Part shown: in pieces, positions 1-6,986 of the stretch
Position numbering within the stretch: the stretch's first letter is position 1
How the letters are laid out: each line of letters opens with the position of its first letter
Source: JAQBGV01 sp032128395
Lineage (GTDB): Bacteria > Planctomycetota > UBA8108 > UBA1146
Assembly (NCBI GenBank): GCA_032128395.1
Contig: JAQBGV010000159.1
Span: 1 to 10,936, forward strand
DNA: 10,936 nucleotides
Direction of reading: 5' to 3'
Notes under the pieces: generated by a model
Told to the model about the DNA's origin: nothing
Seen by the model: the letters and a program-made list of their open reading frames with translations, nothing else
Databases searched by the model: none
Program-made: the position numbers and the translations under genes

Positions 1-1569
1 CCCCGGGAGCGGGACCGGGACGTTCCCGAAGAGCGCTTCGAGCGCCGTGATCGCATCGGCGAGGTCGAGCAGGCCGTCGTCGTTCGCATCGCAGGCGTCC
101 TGGCAGAGGAGGGACGCGCTCGCTCCCCCGTCCGTCGGGAACAGGGTGACGAGGAGGTGGACCGCGTCCGCGACGTCGACGGCGGCGTCCCCGTTGCAGT
201 CGCCGCGCTGGAACAATGCTTCGACGATGGGGTAGTGGTAGCCGAGGTCGGGCGCGCCGGTGTCCGCCGCGTGGTCGGTGCGCGTGGTCGCGTCCGACGG
301 CGGCAGGTCCGACGGATCCCCGGCGTCGACGCACGGACTGTCGATGGTCTGACCCGCCGCGACCTGGGAGAGGTAGAAGTCGCCGAACGGGCCCGTGACA
401 AAGCCGGGTTCGGCGTCGAAGTTCCCGACGCCGGGGTACCCGCCGACCACGTTCGAGTAGGACACGTCGATTCCAGGGGAGAGAACGGGACCGAGACCGA
501 GCGGGTTGATCCTTCGGACGATCGAGTTCCGGAGCGTCATGGCGCCTCCGCCGCCCGCCAGGAACGTGATGGACTCGGTTTCGTCCCAGACGAACAGCCC
601 CGCCTGGTCGTCGATGATCGTCGCGTGCGAGACCGAGACGGTCGCACCGTCTCCCGGGTTGACGTACAGAGACGCTCCGGCGGCGGCTTGCGTCACCGCG
701 ATGCCGAAGATGTCCAAATGCGAACCGACCATGTTCGCTCGGACGAGGACGTTCTCGATCGTCACGTCCCCCGACCCGATGCAAGCGATGGCTCCTCCGC
801 CGATGGAGGAGTTCTCCTCGACGATGCACGCGTCGAGGACGACCCCCCCGTCCCCACCGACGAAGATCCCACCCCCGAGGGCTCCGGCGTGGTTGCCCGA
901 GAAACGGCAACGCGTGACGGTCACCGACCCTCCTCGGATCGAGATCCCGCCTCCGACGCCGAAGTAGTGCGTCGTGCAGTCGAACAGCGAACAGCCGGCC
1001 GGATACTGGCCCGAGCTGCTGGCCGAGTTCCCGAGGAACGTGTTTCCCTCGATCCGCGCCTCGGAGTCGATGCAGTCGATCCCGCCGCCGTAGCTGACCG
1101 CGAAGTTGTCGCGGATCGTGTTCCCGCGGATCGTCGGCGAGGACGCATGACAGGTGATCCCCCCGCCCCAGGCGCCCGCCCCGCCGCGGATCGTGAACCC
1201 CTCGAGCACGCTCTCGGGACCCTCGCCGCTCTCGAATCGGACCACGATCCCCAGCGACGTCGTGAACCACGAGGGGGGGAGCCCTCCGGCGTCGATCACC
1301 GTCGCATCGGCCCCCGCGGACGAGCGCACGACGATCGCCTTCCCGAGGAAGTCGATCGTCTCGAGGTAGGTCCCGGGCAGGACGACCACCGTGTCGCCGT
1401 CTGCTGCGAGGTCGATCGCGCCCTGGATGCTCGCGACGTCGCTCGGGACCGCGATCTCCGTCGCGGGGAGGGGAGACGCAGCGAGGCCGACGGCGGTGAG
1501 GGCGATGAGAAGGCGGGCCGGGTGTCGGAGCGAGTCGGGCAGGGTTGCGAACGAGGTGGGGGGGGACAT
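1..1569 (-). CDS. Secreted right-handed parallel beta-helix protein with C-terminal dockerin-like domain (3' end outside window)
   Basis: The frame is open from ATG 1569 to the left window edge: 523 codons seen, no stop. Residues 1-37 look like a signal peptide (arginine, then a Leu/Ala/Val-rich core, then SPLPA before TEIAVP), so the protein is probably exported. Residues 40-100 read like the start of a pectate-lyase-type beta-helix (VPSDVASIQGAID, then GDTVVVLPGTY). Short repeated rungs follow to about residue 300, marked by GGGI-type turns (GAWGGGI, SYGGGI, GVGGGI, ALGGGI) and by phrases such as PTIRGNTIRDN. At the C-terminus two 12-residue calcium loops begin at Asp457 (DCNGDAAVDVAD) and Asp494 (DANDDGLLDLAD), the paired EF-hand pattern of dockerin-like modules common in planctomycete exoproteins. 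No catalytic residues can be assigned, so a surface or adhesive role is as likely as polysaccharide cleavage. It lies 145 bases downstream of the kinase gene on the same strand and has its own ribosome binding site. Confidence 0.88.
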   Translation of the reverse strand, partial: MSPPTSFATLPDSLRHPARLLIALTAVGLAASPLPATEIAVPSDVASIQGAIDLAADGDTVVVLPGTYLETIDFLGKAIVVRSSAGADATVIDAGGLPPSWFTTSLGIVVRFESGEGPESVLEGFTIRGGAGAWGGGITCHASSPTIRGNTIRDNFAVSYGGGIDCIDSEARIEGNTFLGNSASSSGQYPAGCSLFDCTTHYFGVGGGISIRGGSVTVTRCRFSGNHAGALGGGIFVGGDGGVVLDACIVEENSSIGGGAIACIGSGDVTIENVLVRANMVGSHLDIFGIAVTQAAAGASLYVNPGDGATVSVSHATIIDDQAGLFVWDETESITFLAGGGGAMTLRNSIVRRINPLGLGPVLSPGIDVSYSNVVGGYPGVGNFDAEPGFVTGPFGDFYLSQVAAGQTIDSPCVDAGDPSDLPPSDATTRTDHAADTGAPDLGYHYPIVEALFQRGDCNGDAAVDVADAVHLLVTLFPTDGGASASLLCQDACDANDDGLLDLADAITALEALFGNVPVPLPG

Positions 1570-1574
1570 GGACA

Positions 1575-1579
1575 CTCCT
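1575..1579 (-). promoter_or_regulatory. Ribosome binding site of the beta-helix gene
   Basis: On the minus strand AGGAG stands 5 bases before the ATG at 1569, inside GAGAGGAGTGTCCATG. It is a near-perfect Shine-Dalgarno sequence and fixes the start of the beta-helix gene. Confidence 0.75.
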
Positions 1580-1714
1580 CTCGAGCGGCCGCCCCGGGAT
1601 GGGGCGCGCGACTCAGAGAGGGCACGTCATCGACGGACCTCACGTGCGGATGATCTCCAGGAAGTGAGGAAAACCACCCGCTGCACGCCCGCAGAGGGGC
1701 TTTCCGGCAGCCTG

Positions 1715-4486
1715 CTAATCTCCGGACGGGGGATCGAGGGGGCGGACCGGTCGCACCCCGAGGGCCTCGAGCCGCTGGAACAGGAACCGGAACTCCGCGA
1801 GCCCGCTCGTCGCGAAGTCCGGAGGGGTGCTGAACCCCCCGCCGCGGATCGCCATGAGGGGTCGGGGGAGCCGCGCCTGCGCCTCCTCGATCCTCTCCCA
1901 GGTCTTCCGTTGGTCATCGGCGTCGCTGAGCGAGACGGGGAACTCGAACCGGCTCCCGGAGGCGCCCGGCCGTTCGATCCCCGCGGTCCGCGTGAGGCAG
2001 GTCTCCCGGATGTTCCCGTAGATGTCGTGGAGCCCGAACGGGCTGGCCCGGAACACCCCGACGGGGTGGCTCGAGAGGTAGTGATCGTCGAAGTTCGCAG
2101 GCCGTGCGCGGATCCCCCCTTGTGCGGGGGTGACGTACGTGGCCGCGACATCTCCTTTCCCCCCCCAGACGTTCGCGACCCCCTCGAGATTGTCCGGATC
2201 ATCCCCGAACCAGTAGGTCGTGTGCGTGTCGGCGCGCGCCGCGTACTCCCACTCTTCCTCGGTCGGGAGACGCAGGCGGATCCGCGCGAGGAGTTCCACC
2301 GTCGGCACGCCATCGGTGTAGTTGACCGGGTGCGTCCAACCGATCGGATTCTCACTCCGATCACCGTACCCGTGGAAGCTCGGGCTGAGGACACTCGGGT
2401 TCGAGCCGAAGATCCTCTGCCACTGCCCCTGCGTGAATTCGTACTTCGAAACGAAGAACGGCTCGATGTCCACCGGGTAAGGTCGGAACACGAGCTCCTG
2501 ACCAGCCAGCCTCGGCTCGAAGTTCGGGCCGGCCGGATCGTCCTTCTGCGAACCGACGAGGAACCCGTTCGCGGGCGGGAGCAAGACGAAGACCAGGGCG
2601 GATCCCTCGGTCGGGACACTCGTGGCCTCGTCTGGGCTCTCGACGATCCGGAAGCGGTTGGGCGTCCCCGGCGACCCGAACGAGACCCAATCGGGGTTCC
2701 AGTCGGGGTCCTCCTCGGGGGGCGATCCGGTCCCGACCTGCCAGAACTCCCACAGGCCGGTCGCGGGGTTCTCACCGAGGGGGAGCAGGCCGAGTTGGGG
2801 CTCGAGGTGGAAGGGTCCGCAGCGCTGGTAGAACTCGGAGGCGTCGACCGCGGCGATCGCCTCGGTCCACGCTTCCCGCGCCCCGGCGGATGTGATCGAC
2901 CGTTCCTCGACCGTCCGCGCGAACTCGATTCGGCGTCGCACGTCCTCCTCGAGCTCGTGGATCCGGGCCAGGGCGTCGCGCATGCCCTCCCGGCGCGCCT
3001 CGAGGACGCGGGGATCCCCTGTGAGACCCGCGATCGCCGTCTCGATCCGACTGCCCATGTCCTCGGCGTCGGCGAGCCACGTCTCCATCGCCGGGACCTT
3101 CTCGGGGACCGCGGGCCAGAGCGCGCTCTCTTCCTGCTCCAGGTAGAAGATCAGGAACGACCGGGAGAGATCGGCGGAGCGTCGCTCCGCCGCCGCGACC
3201 CCGAACGCGCCGAGCAGCACGACGATGAGGGCCGCGGCGGTCGCGGTCGCGACCGCGCGATTGCGGCCGACCCACTTGCGCAACTCGATCCACGCCCCGG
3301 TGCGGTGCGCCCGCACGACACGTCCCTCGAGGAACGCCTGCAGGTCGCGCGCGAAGTCCGCCATGTCGGCGTAGCGGTCTTCCGCCTCCCGCGCCATCGC
3401 CTTTTCGCAGATGGCGGCGAGTTCCGGCGCGAGGTCGCTCGCGCGTGTCCCGATCGGTGCGGGTGGCCCACGACGGAGGTCGGCGAGCACCTGCTCGGAA
3501 CTCGGCGACTTGCCCGGAACGCTGTAGGGAGCATCGCCGGCGAGCAGATGGTAGAGCATCGCTCCGACCGCGTGGATGTCGGATGCGGCGTCGACCCGTT
3601 CCCCCCGGGCCTGCTCCGGGGGCATGTAGAACGGCGTGCCGAGGATCGCCCCCTCGCGCGTGACGAAGGCGCTGTCATCGTCGATCGGGCGGGTCCGGTC
3701 GGGGGACTCGCCTTTGCCCTCGTCCTCACTCGGCGCGCCCCGCTCTCGCGCGAGCCCCCAGTCCATCACGTAGACCTCGCCGTACTCGCCGACCATCACG
3801 TTCGCGGGCTTGAGGTCTCGATGGATGAATCCGGCATCGTGGGCGTACGACATCGTCTCGCAGACCTTCTGGAGCACCAGGAGGGCCCGGGTCCGGGTCC
3901 AGCTCGACTCGGGATCGTGCACGAGCCGGATGACTTCGGCGAAGGTGCGCCCGCCGACGAGCGGCATCGTGAAGTAGAGACGCCCCTCGGCGTCGACGCC
4001 GAGTTCGTGGACGGGGACGACGCCGGGATGCTCGAGACGACCGGTGACCTCCGCCTCGGCGAGGAATCGGTCGACCAGCTCAGGAGCGACTCCGGGCACC
4101 TCGCCGGTCGAACTCGCGCCCTTCTGTCCCCGGATCACCTTCATGGCGAGGGTGCGGCGGAGGACGGCGTCTCGAACGCGGAGGATCGCGCCCATCCCGC
4201 CGCACGCGATTTCCTCCTCGACCACGATGCGTCCGAGGGTGTTCGACCCCTGGACCAGCCCCCGGATCCGGCTCCATCGACTCTCCGAGGATTCCGACAC
4301 CGAGAACGGGGAGCGTGCGAGGAACTCGGGGGGGCACGCATCGATCTCGAGCATTCTCTCGACAGCGGCGCGGAGCTCGGGGTCATCGGGGCACGCGTGA
4401 TCGAGGAACGCACTGCGATCGGGTTCGGGGAGCTCGACGACCGAGAGGAAGATCGCCTGAGACCTTCTGTGGAATTCGATCGTCAA
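1715..4486 (-). CDS. Membrane Ser/Thr protein kinase with C-terminal FGE-sulfatase-like (pseudo-FGE) domain
   Basis: This 923-residue protein starts at TTG 4486, chosen because that codon overlaps the sigma stop (TTGA) and follows a G-rich ribosome site; the upstream in-frame extension of 17 residues only repeats sigma sequence in another frame. A Hanks-type kinase domain covers about residues 84-395: glycine loop ACGGMG near 94-99 (first Gly replaced by Ala), Lys116 in AMKVI, HRDLKPAN at 222-229, DWG in place of DFG at 242-244, and MPPEQARG at 288-294. The catalytic Lys and Asp are present, so activity is expected. A membrane segment lies at about 411-433. A charged, helical stretch fills about 440-560. 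An FGE-sulfatase-like fold covers about 630-915 (LPTEEEWEYAAR at 750-761, FGLHDIYGN, AIRGGGF). At the positions of the two catalytic FGE cysteines it has Thr887 and Ala892, so it should not make formylglycine. Inference: an extracytoplasmic sensor coupled to a cytoplasmic kinase acting with the adjacent sigma factor. Confidence 0.93.
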   Translation of the reverse strand: MTIEFHRRSQAIFLSVVELPEPDRSAFLDHACPDDPELRAAVERMLEIDACPPEFLARSPFSVSESSESRWSRIRGLVQGSNTLGRIVVEEEIACGGMGAILRVRDAVLRRTLAMKVIRGQKGASSTGEVPGVAPELVDRFLAEAEVTGRLEHPGVVPVHELGVDAEGRLYFTMPLVGGRTFAEVIRLVHDPESSWTRTRALLVLQKVCETMSYAHDAGFIHRDLKPANVMVGEYGEVYVMDWGLARERGAPSEDEGKGESPDRTRPIDDDSAFVTREGAILGTPFYMPPEQARGERVDAASDIHAVGAMLYHLLAGDAPYSVPGKSPSSEQVLADLRRGPPAPIGTRASDLAPELAAICEKAMAREAEDRYADMADFARDLQAFLEGRVVRAHRTGAWIELRKWVGRNRAVATATAAALIVVLLGAFGVAAAERRSADLSRSFLIFYLEQEESALWPAVPEKVPAMETWLADAEDMGSRIETAIAGLTGDPRVLEARREGMRDALARIHELEEDVRRRIEFARTVEERSITSAGAREAWTEAIAAVDASEFYQRCGPFHLEPQLGLLPLGENPATGLWEFWQVGTGSPPEEDPDWNPDWVSFGSPGTPNRFRIVESPDEATSVPTEGSALVFVLLPPANGFLVGSQKDDPAGPNFEPRLAGQELVFRPYPVDIEPFFVSKYEFTQGQWQRIFGSNPSVLSPSFHGYGDRSENPIGWTHPVNYTDGVPTVELLARIRLRLPTEEEWEYAARADTHTTYWFGDDPDNLEGVANVWGGKGDVAATYVTPAQGGIRARPANFDDHYLSSHPVGVFRASPFGLHDIYGNIRETCLTRTAGIERPGASGSRFEFPVSLSDADDQRKTWERIEEAQARLPRPLMAIRGGGFSTPPDFATSGLAEFRFLFQRLEALGVRPVRPLDPPSGD

Positions 4487-4497
4487 CGGGCTCCCCC
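4483..4497 (-). promoter_or_regulatory. Translational coupling site: sigma stop overlapping kinase start, with ribosome binding site
   Basis: The minus strand reads GGGGGAGCCCGTTGA. The kinase start TTG (4486-4484) and the sigma stop TGA (4485-4483) share two bases. A G-rich GGGGGAG (4497-4491) lies 4 bases before the TTG. Ribosomes ending on the sigma message could restart directly on the kinase, which would tie the amounts of the two proteins together. The geometry is seen in the sequence; the coupling is inferred. Confidence 0.6.
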
Positions 4498-5067
4498 CTC
4501 GAGTCGATGACCCAACCAGGCGCGAGCGGCGCGCCACTGGCGATCGATGGCGAACCGGGACATTCCCAGCGCCGCGCCGATCTGCTCCATCTCGAGGCCG
4601 GCGAAGAACCGCATCTCGACGATCTGCGCCTGCCTCGGGTCGACCTCCGCGAGGACCCCGAGCGCTTCCTCCAGGTCGAGCAGGTCGATGTTCATCGCCT
4701 CGACCGCGGCGACGGCGTCGTCGAGGGGTTGCCGCTGCCGGCCGCCGCCCCGCTTCTGCCGCTGCCGGTGGCGGACGTGATCGACGAGGAGCTGTCGCAT
4801 CGCCTTCGCCGCGAGGGCGAAGAAGTGACCGCGGCTCTTCAGGTCGAGGGTCTGGTTGTGGAAGAGCTTGAGGTAGGCCTCGTGCACGAGGGCGGTCGCT
4901 GCGAGCGACTCCCCCGCTCGGGGCAGGGGGGCATGGGTCGCGGCGATCCTCTTGAGCTCCGCGTAGACGTATCCGAGGAGGGGAGACTCGGCATCGGCCT
5001 GGCCGGCGCTGAGTTCGATGAGGTACCGCGTGAGATCCGCCGGGGAGGCGTGGTCCGAGTCTTCGAT
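4483..5067 (-). CDS. ECF-type RNA polymerase sigma factor, gvs1 group (start uncertain)
   Basis: From the chosen start the protein has 194 residues. Region 2 lies at about 25-105 (ELKRIAA, then LAATALVHEAYLKLF, GHFFALAAKAMRQLLVDHVR), and region 4 at about 125-190 with a helix-turn-helix near 159-186 (QIGAALGMSRFAIDRQW). The phrase TALVHEAYLKL is typical of the gvs1-like ECF sigma factors of planctomycetes and acidobacteria. The frame is open back to a stop at 5127-5125 but holds no ATG, GTG or TTG before region 2; the GTG at 4887 lies inside region 2 and would remove a third of the protein. Candidates are ATC 5067 (GGAG 7 bases upstream, and a family-like N-terminal length) or CTG 5091 (202 residues). 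The stop TGA overlaps the TTG start of the kinase. Several ECF groups work with Ser/Thr kinases instead of anti-sigma factors; the linkage suggests that here, and no anti-sigma gene is visible. Confidence 0.88.
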   Translation of the reverse strand: MEDSDHASPADLTRYLIELSAGQADAESPLLGYVYAELKRIAATHAPLPRAGESLAATALVHEAYLKLFHNQTLDLKSRGHFFALAAKAMRQLLVDHVRHRQRQKRGGGRQRQPLDDAVAAVEAMNIDLLDLEEALGVLAEVDPRQAQIVEMRFFAGLEMEQIGAALGMSRFAIDRQWRAARAWLGHRLEGGAR

Positions 5068-5127
5068 GTCGGCGCTCCGGACTTCACGCAGCGCACTCGC
5101 GGTTCCGGGCGAAGTCCGAGTGCGTCA

Positions 5128-5514
5128 GGGGCTATGAGGGTTCGATCTTCCTTCCGCGGGGGGGCCCGTCAAGGGTGAGGAAGTGTGCGCGGCGAGAACC
5201 CTGCCGCTGGTGAGGTGGAACAGCGCCGCTCGCGGAGGCGGGGTCGCGTGAGAGGGCGGGCGCGTCCAGGTCGAGGGCGGGGAGGGATCGAGAGGAGGAT
5301 CGACCCGACCGACCGATCCCAGAGCCACCGCAGGCCCCCCCTCGGCCTGCGTTGTACCGGTAGGCATTCTCGATCCAAGATGCGGTGGGATTCAGAGTTG
5401 AGGTGAGCGACGGGAGCTCGCGAGGGCCACGGAGAAGCGGGGGATCGCCCACTCGCTTGCGCGCGGGCCCCCCGACTACCCCGGCTGGGGTGATAGGGGC
5501 CTGCGCAGCAGCGA
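5128..5514. other. Region without a recognisable gene, between the IS91 remnant and the sigma gene
   Basis: This stretch of 387 bases is very GC-rich and open in several frames, but none has recognisable protein motifs. A minus-strand frame across it (containing NPTASWIENAYRYNAGRGG near 5335-5395) may be further decayed sequence from the neighbouring insertion element, but I cannot assign it. The right part of the sigma promoter region probably lies here. Confidence 0.4.
5144..5172 (-). promoter_or_regulatory. Weak candidate promoter for the sigma-kinase operon
   Basis: On the minus strand TTGACG (5172-5167) is a good -35 hexamer. Seventeen bases further, at 5149-5144, is AAGATC, a poor -10 match. 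It lies about 75 bases upstream of the proposed sigma start. An ECF promoter recognised by the sigma factor itself is an alternative that cannot be judged from one sequence. Confidence 0.22.
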
Positions 5515-6405
5515 TCAACACCCCTCTCGGCCCCTGAACCCACCCCATCGCCGCGAAGACACCTCCGCGCGGGCAGTCCTCGTGCGCATCCGAACGGGAG
5601 AGCGCCGCGTCGCCGCAAGCGCTCCCGCCCGAACTTCCGCACTCCTCGCTCCGTCGTCGAGATCGTCGGCCCGAGCGATGTCGGGATCGTCCTCGGCACC
5701 CTCCGCGTCGGACCACGGATCGGGGACCCATTCGTCGTCCCAGGGGTCGGGCTCGAGGGGGGTCGACTCCACGGGAAGAAAGTGCGGGGACGAGGGATCG
5801 CTCGGATCTCCCGAGACCGGATAGACCGGATCTCCCGAGACCACCGTCGCCTCGCGGGTCGGCGGAGCGCGCGCCCACGGCGGGTCCCGCGCGCCTCGAG
5901 TTCCTGTCGGATCGCGTCGTCGTCGCGCGGGGAGGTACACACTCCCGCGATGCGCACCCGCCCGCCGCACTGCTCGCAGATCTCGGGGTCGTCGAGCCAG
6001 ACGTGGAGGACCAGCTCGGCCCAGCGACGCTTCCGCGCCTGCGTGAAGGGATCGGGCTCGTCGTCGGGGGGGCTGTCCCTGTTTCCATCCCGAGTCGAGG
6101 AAGGACACGGCGACGAGCCGCACGGCGGATTGGCGCCGAAGATCGGGGTGGTCGCGGTGGGGGAGTGCGCCCCGGGGGTCCCACCCTCGATGTCGATGTT
6201 GGGTGGGTCGTCGCGTGTGGTCGCCGACGTGTCGAGCGCACGGCCCTCCGCGTCTTCGCCCACGAGGCGGATCGTCGGCCTCCTCCCGATCCACCCGAAG
6301 CGCTTTCGGATCAAGGTGGAGAGCGCCCCGTAGGTGTGGATGCGGCACTCGTCGCGGTGCTGGATGTGGGGGGACGAGATGGGCGAGGAACTCGACGGCA
6401 GTGTC
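5515..6405 (-). pseudogene. Remnant of an IS91-family transposase (C-terminal part, truncated and frameshifted)
   Basis: Read on the minus strand, the remnant begins near 6405 with a segment like EDTAVEFLAHLVP, changes frame, and continues with HIQHRDECRIHTYGALSTLIRK. It then gives a block ending in RWAELVLHVWLDDPEICEQC with CEQCGG at 5978-5961. Such a WAxLLxRV...CPxCGG block with a preceding YGxxS motif is typical of the C-terminal part of IS91-like (HUH) transposases. The first frame change fits one extra base in a run of six C (6369-6374). A second, near 5886, switches into the acidic Pro/Asp-rich tail (GDPVYPVSGDPSDPS, then PLEPDPWDDEWVPDPW) that runs to a stop at 5515. The N-terminal catalytic part with the HUH and tyrosine motifs is absent. 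The family is moderately sure; exact ends and frameshift points are inferred. Confidence 0.65.
5803..5842 (-). repeat. In-frame 24-base tandem duplication in the transposase tail
   Basis: The 16-base word cggatctcccgagacc occurs at 5803-5818 and again at 5827-5842, an offset of 24 bases (8 codons). On the minus strand it encodes VSGDPVYP followed by VSGDPSDP. The period is a multiple of three, which supports this frame having been coding when the duplication arose. Confidence 0.75.
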
Positions 6406-6435
6406 TTCGAATCCGGAGGCCAGAGTTGGTGGTCG

Positions 6436-6885
6436 CTCCCGATCGCGAACGGTGCTCTCGAGTGCGAGGAGCTCTTCCTCGTGCTCCCGAAGGGACACGC
6501 GCTCGAGAGCCGGCGGCGGATCGCGACCGGGGACCTCGAGGGGGAGCGCTTCATCATGCTCGACGAGGAGCACTGCCTCTCCGACTCGATCCTCACCTTC
6601 TGCCGCCAGGACGCGACGCAGCCCCTCGTGATGGAGCGCACGAGTCAGCTGATGATGGTCCAGGAGCTCGTCTCGCTCGGGCACGGAGTCTCGATGATCC
6701 CGGCGATGGTGAAGGAGACCGACCGGTCGAAGAAGCGGGTCTACCGCTCCCTCGCCCCGACCCGTCCGACCCGCCGGATCTGCATGGTGTGGGACGACCG
6801 TCGCTTCCACAGCCGGGTCCACGAGGCGTTCCGCGAGCGGGTGCGGGAGGCGGTGCGGGGGCGCAAGAAAGCGCCTCGGCGCTGA
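6436..6885 (+). pseudogene. oxyR: 5'-truncated OxyR-like LysR-family regulator (C-terminal effector domain only)
   Basis: The open frame ends at TGA 6883-6885; OxyR-like sequence becomes recognisable near 6436 (LPIANGALECEELFLVLPKG). It matches the second half of the LysR substrate-binding domain and the diagnostic OxyR redox segment: LDEEHCLSDSILTFC, with Cys codons at 6574 and 6601, nine residues apart as are Cys199 and Cys208 of E. coli OxyR (GHCLRDQAMGFC). It continues with QELVSLGHGVSMIPAM and the usual C-terminal strand and helix (RRICMVWDDRRFHSRVHEAF). About 150 residues remain of a usual 300; the N-terminal helix-turn-helix and the first part of the effector domain are missing, so it cannot bind DNA as a normal OxyR would. 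Sequence to its left belongs to the IS91 remnant on the other strand. The retained reading frame suggests recent loss. A start inside the frame (for example ATG 6379) could still make a short protein. Confidence 0.75.
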
Positions 6886-6971
6886 GCCGATTCCTTCGCG
6901 CACCGGGGCGCGTCCCCGCGTATGCTGCGCATCGAGGCGGAGCGAGGGTGTCCCACCCGAGTTCCTCGTCC

Positions 6972-6977
6972 GGAAGG
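6972..6977 (+). promoter_or_regulatory. Ribosome binding site of the DUF6288-like gene
   Basis: GGAAGG lies 9 bases before ATG 6987. It favours this start over the in-frame GTG at 7056, which has only a weak site (GCGAGAC) upstream but would give a more compact signal peptide. Confidence 0.5.
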
Positions 6978-6986
6978 ATCCGATCG

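Noticed and set aside
157..1653. Plus-strand open frame of 498 codons at the left end
   Set aside because: It is antisense to the beta-helix gene, low in complexity (Arg/Asp/Val), with no motif or ribosome site.
1391..4510. Plus-strand open frame of 1039 codons opposite the kinase
   Set aside because: It is Arg/Asp/Glu/Pro-rich without any domain motif and lies exactly antisense to the clearly recognisable kinase. Very high GC produces such long mirror frames.
6904..6918. Stem-loop cggggcgcgtccccg after the oxyR remnant
   Set aside because: The stem is only 5 base pairs with no T-run, so it cannot be called a terminator in such GC-rich DNA.
6921..6926. TATGCT as a -10 element for the DUF6288-like gene
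   Set aside because: The hexamer is good and lies 61 bases before the start, but no -35 match stands at 16-19 bases spacing. It is not supported well enough to annotate.
6003..6986. Upstream extension of the DUF6288-like frame
   Set aside because: It crosses the IS91 and oxyR remnants in a non-matching frame. The signal peptide and ribosome site place the start at 6987 or 7056.
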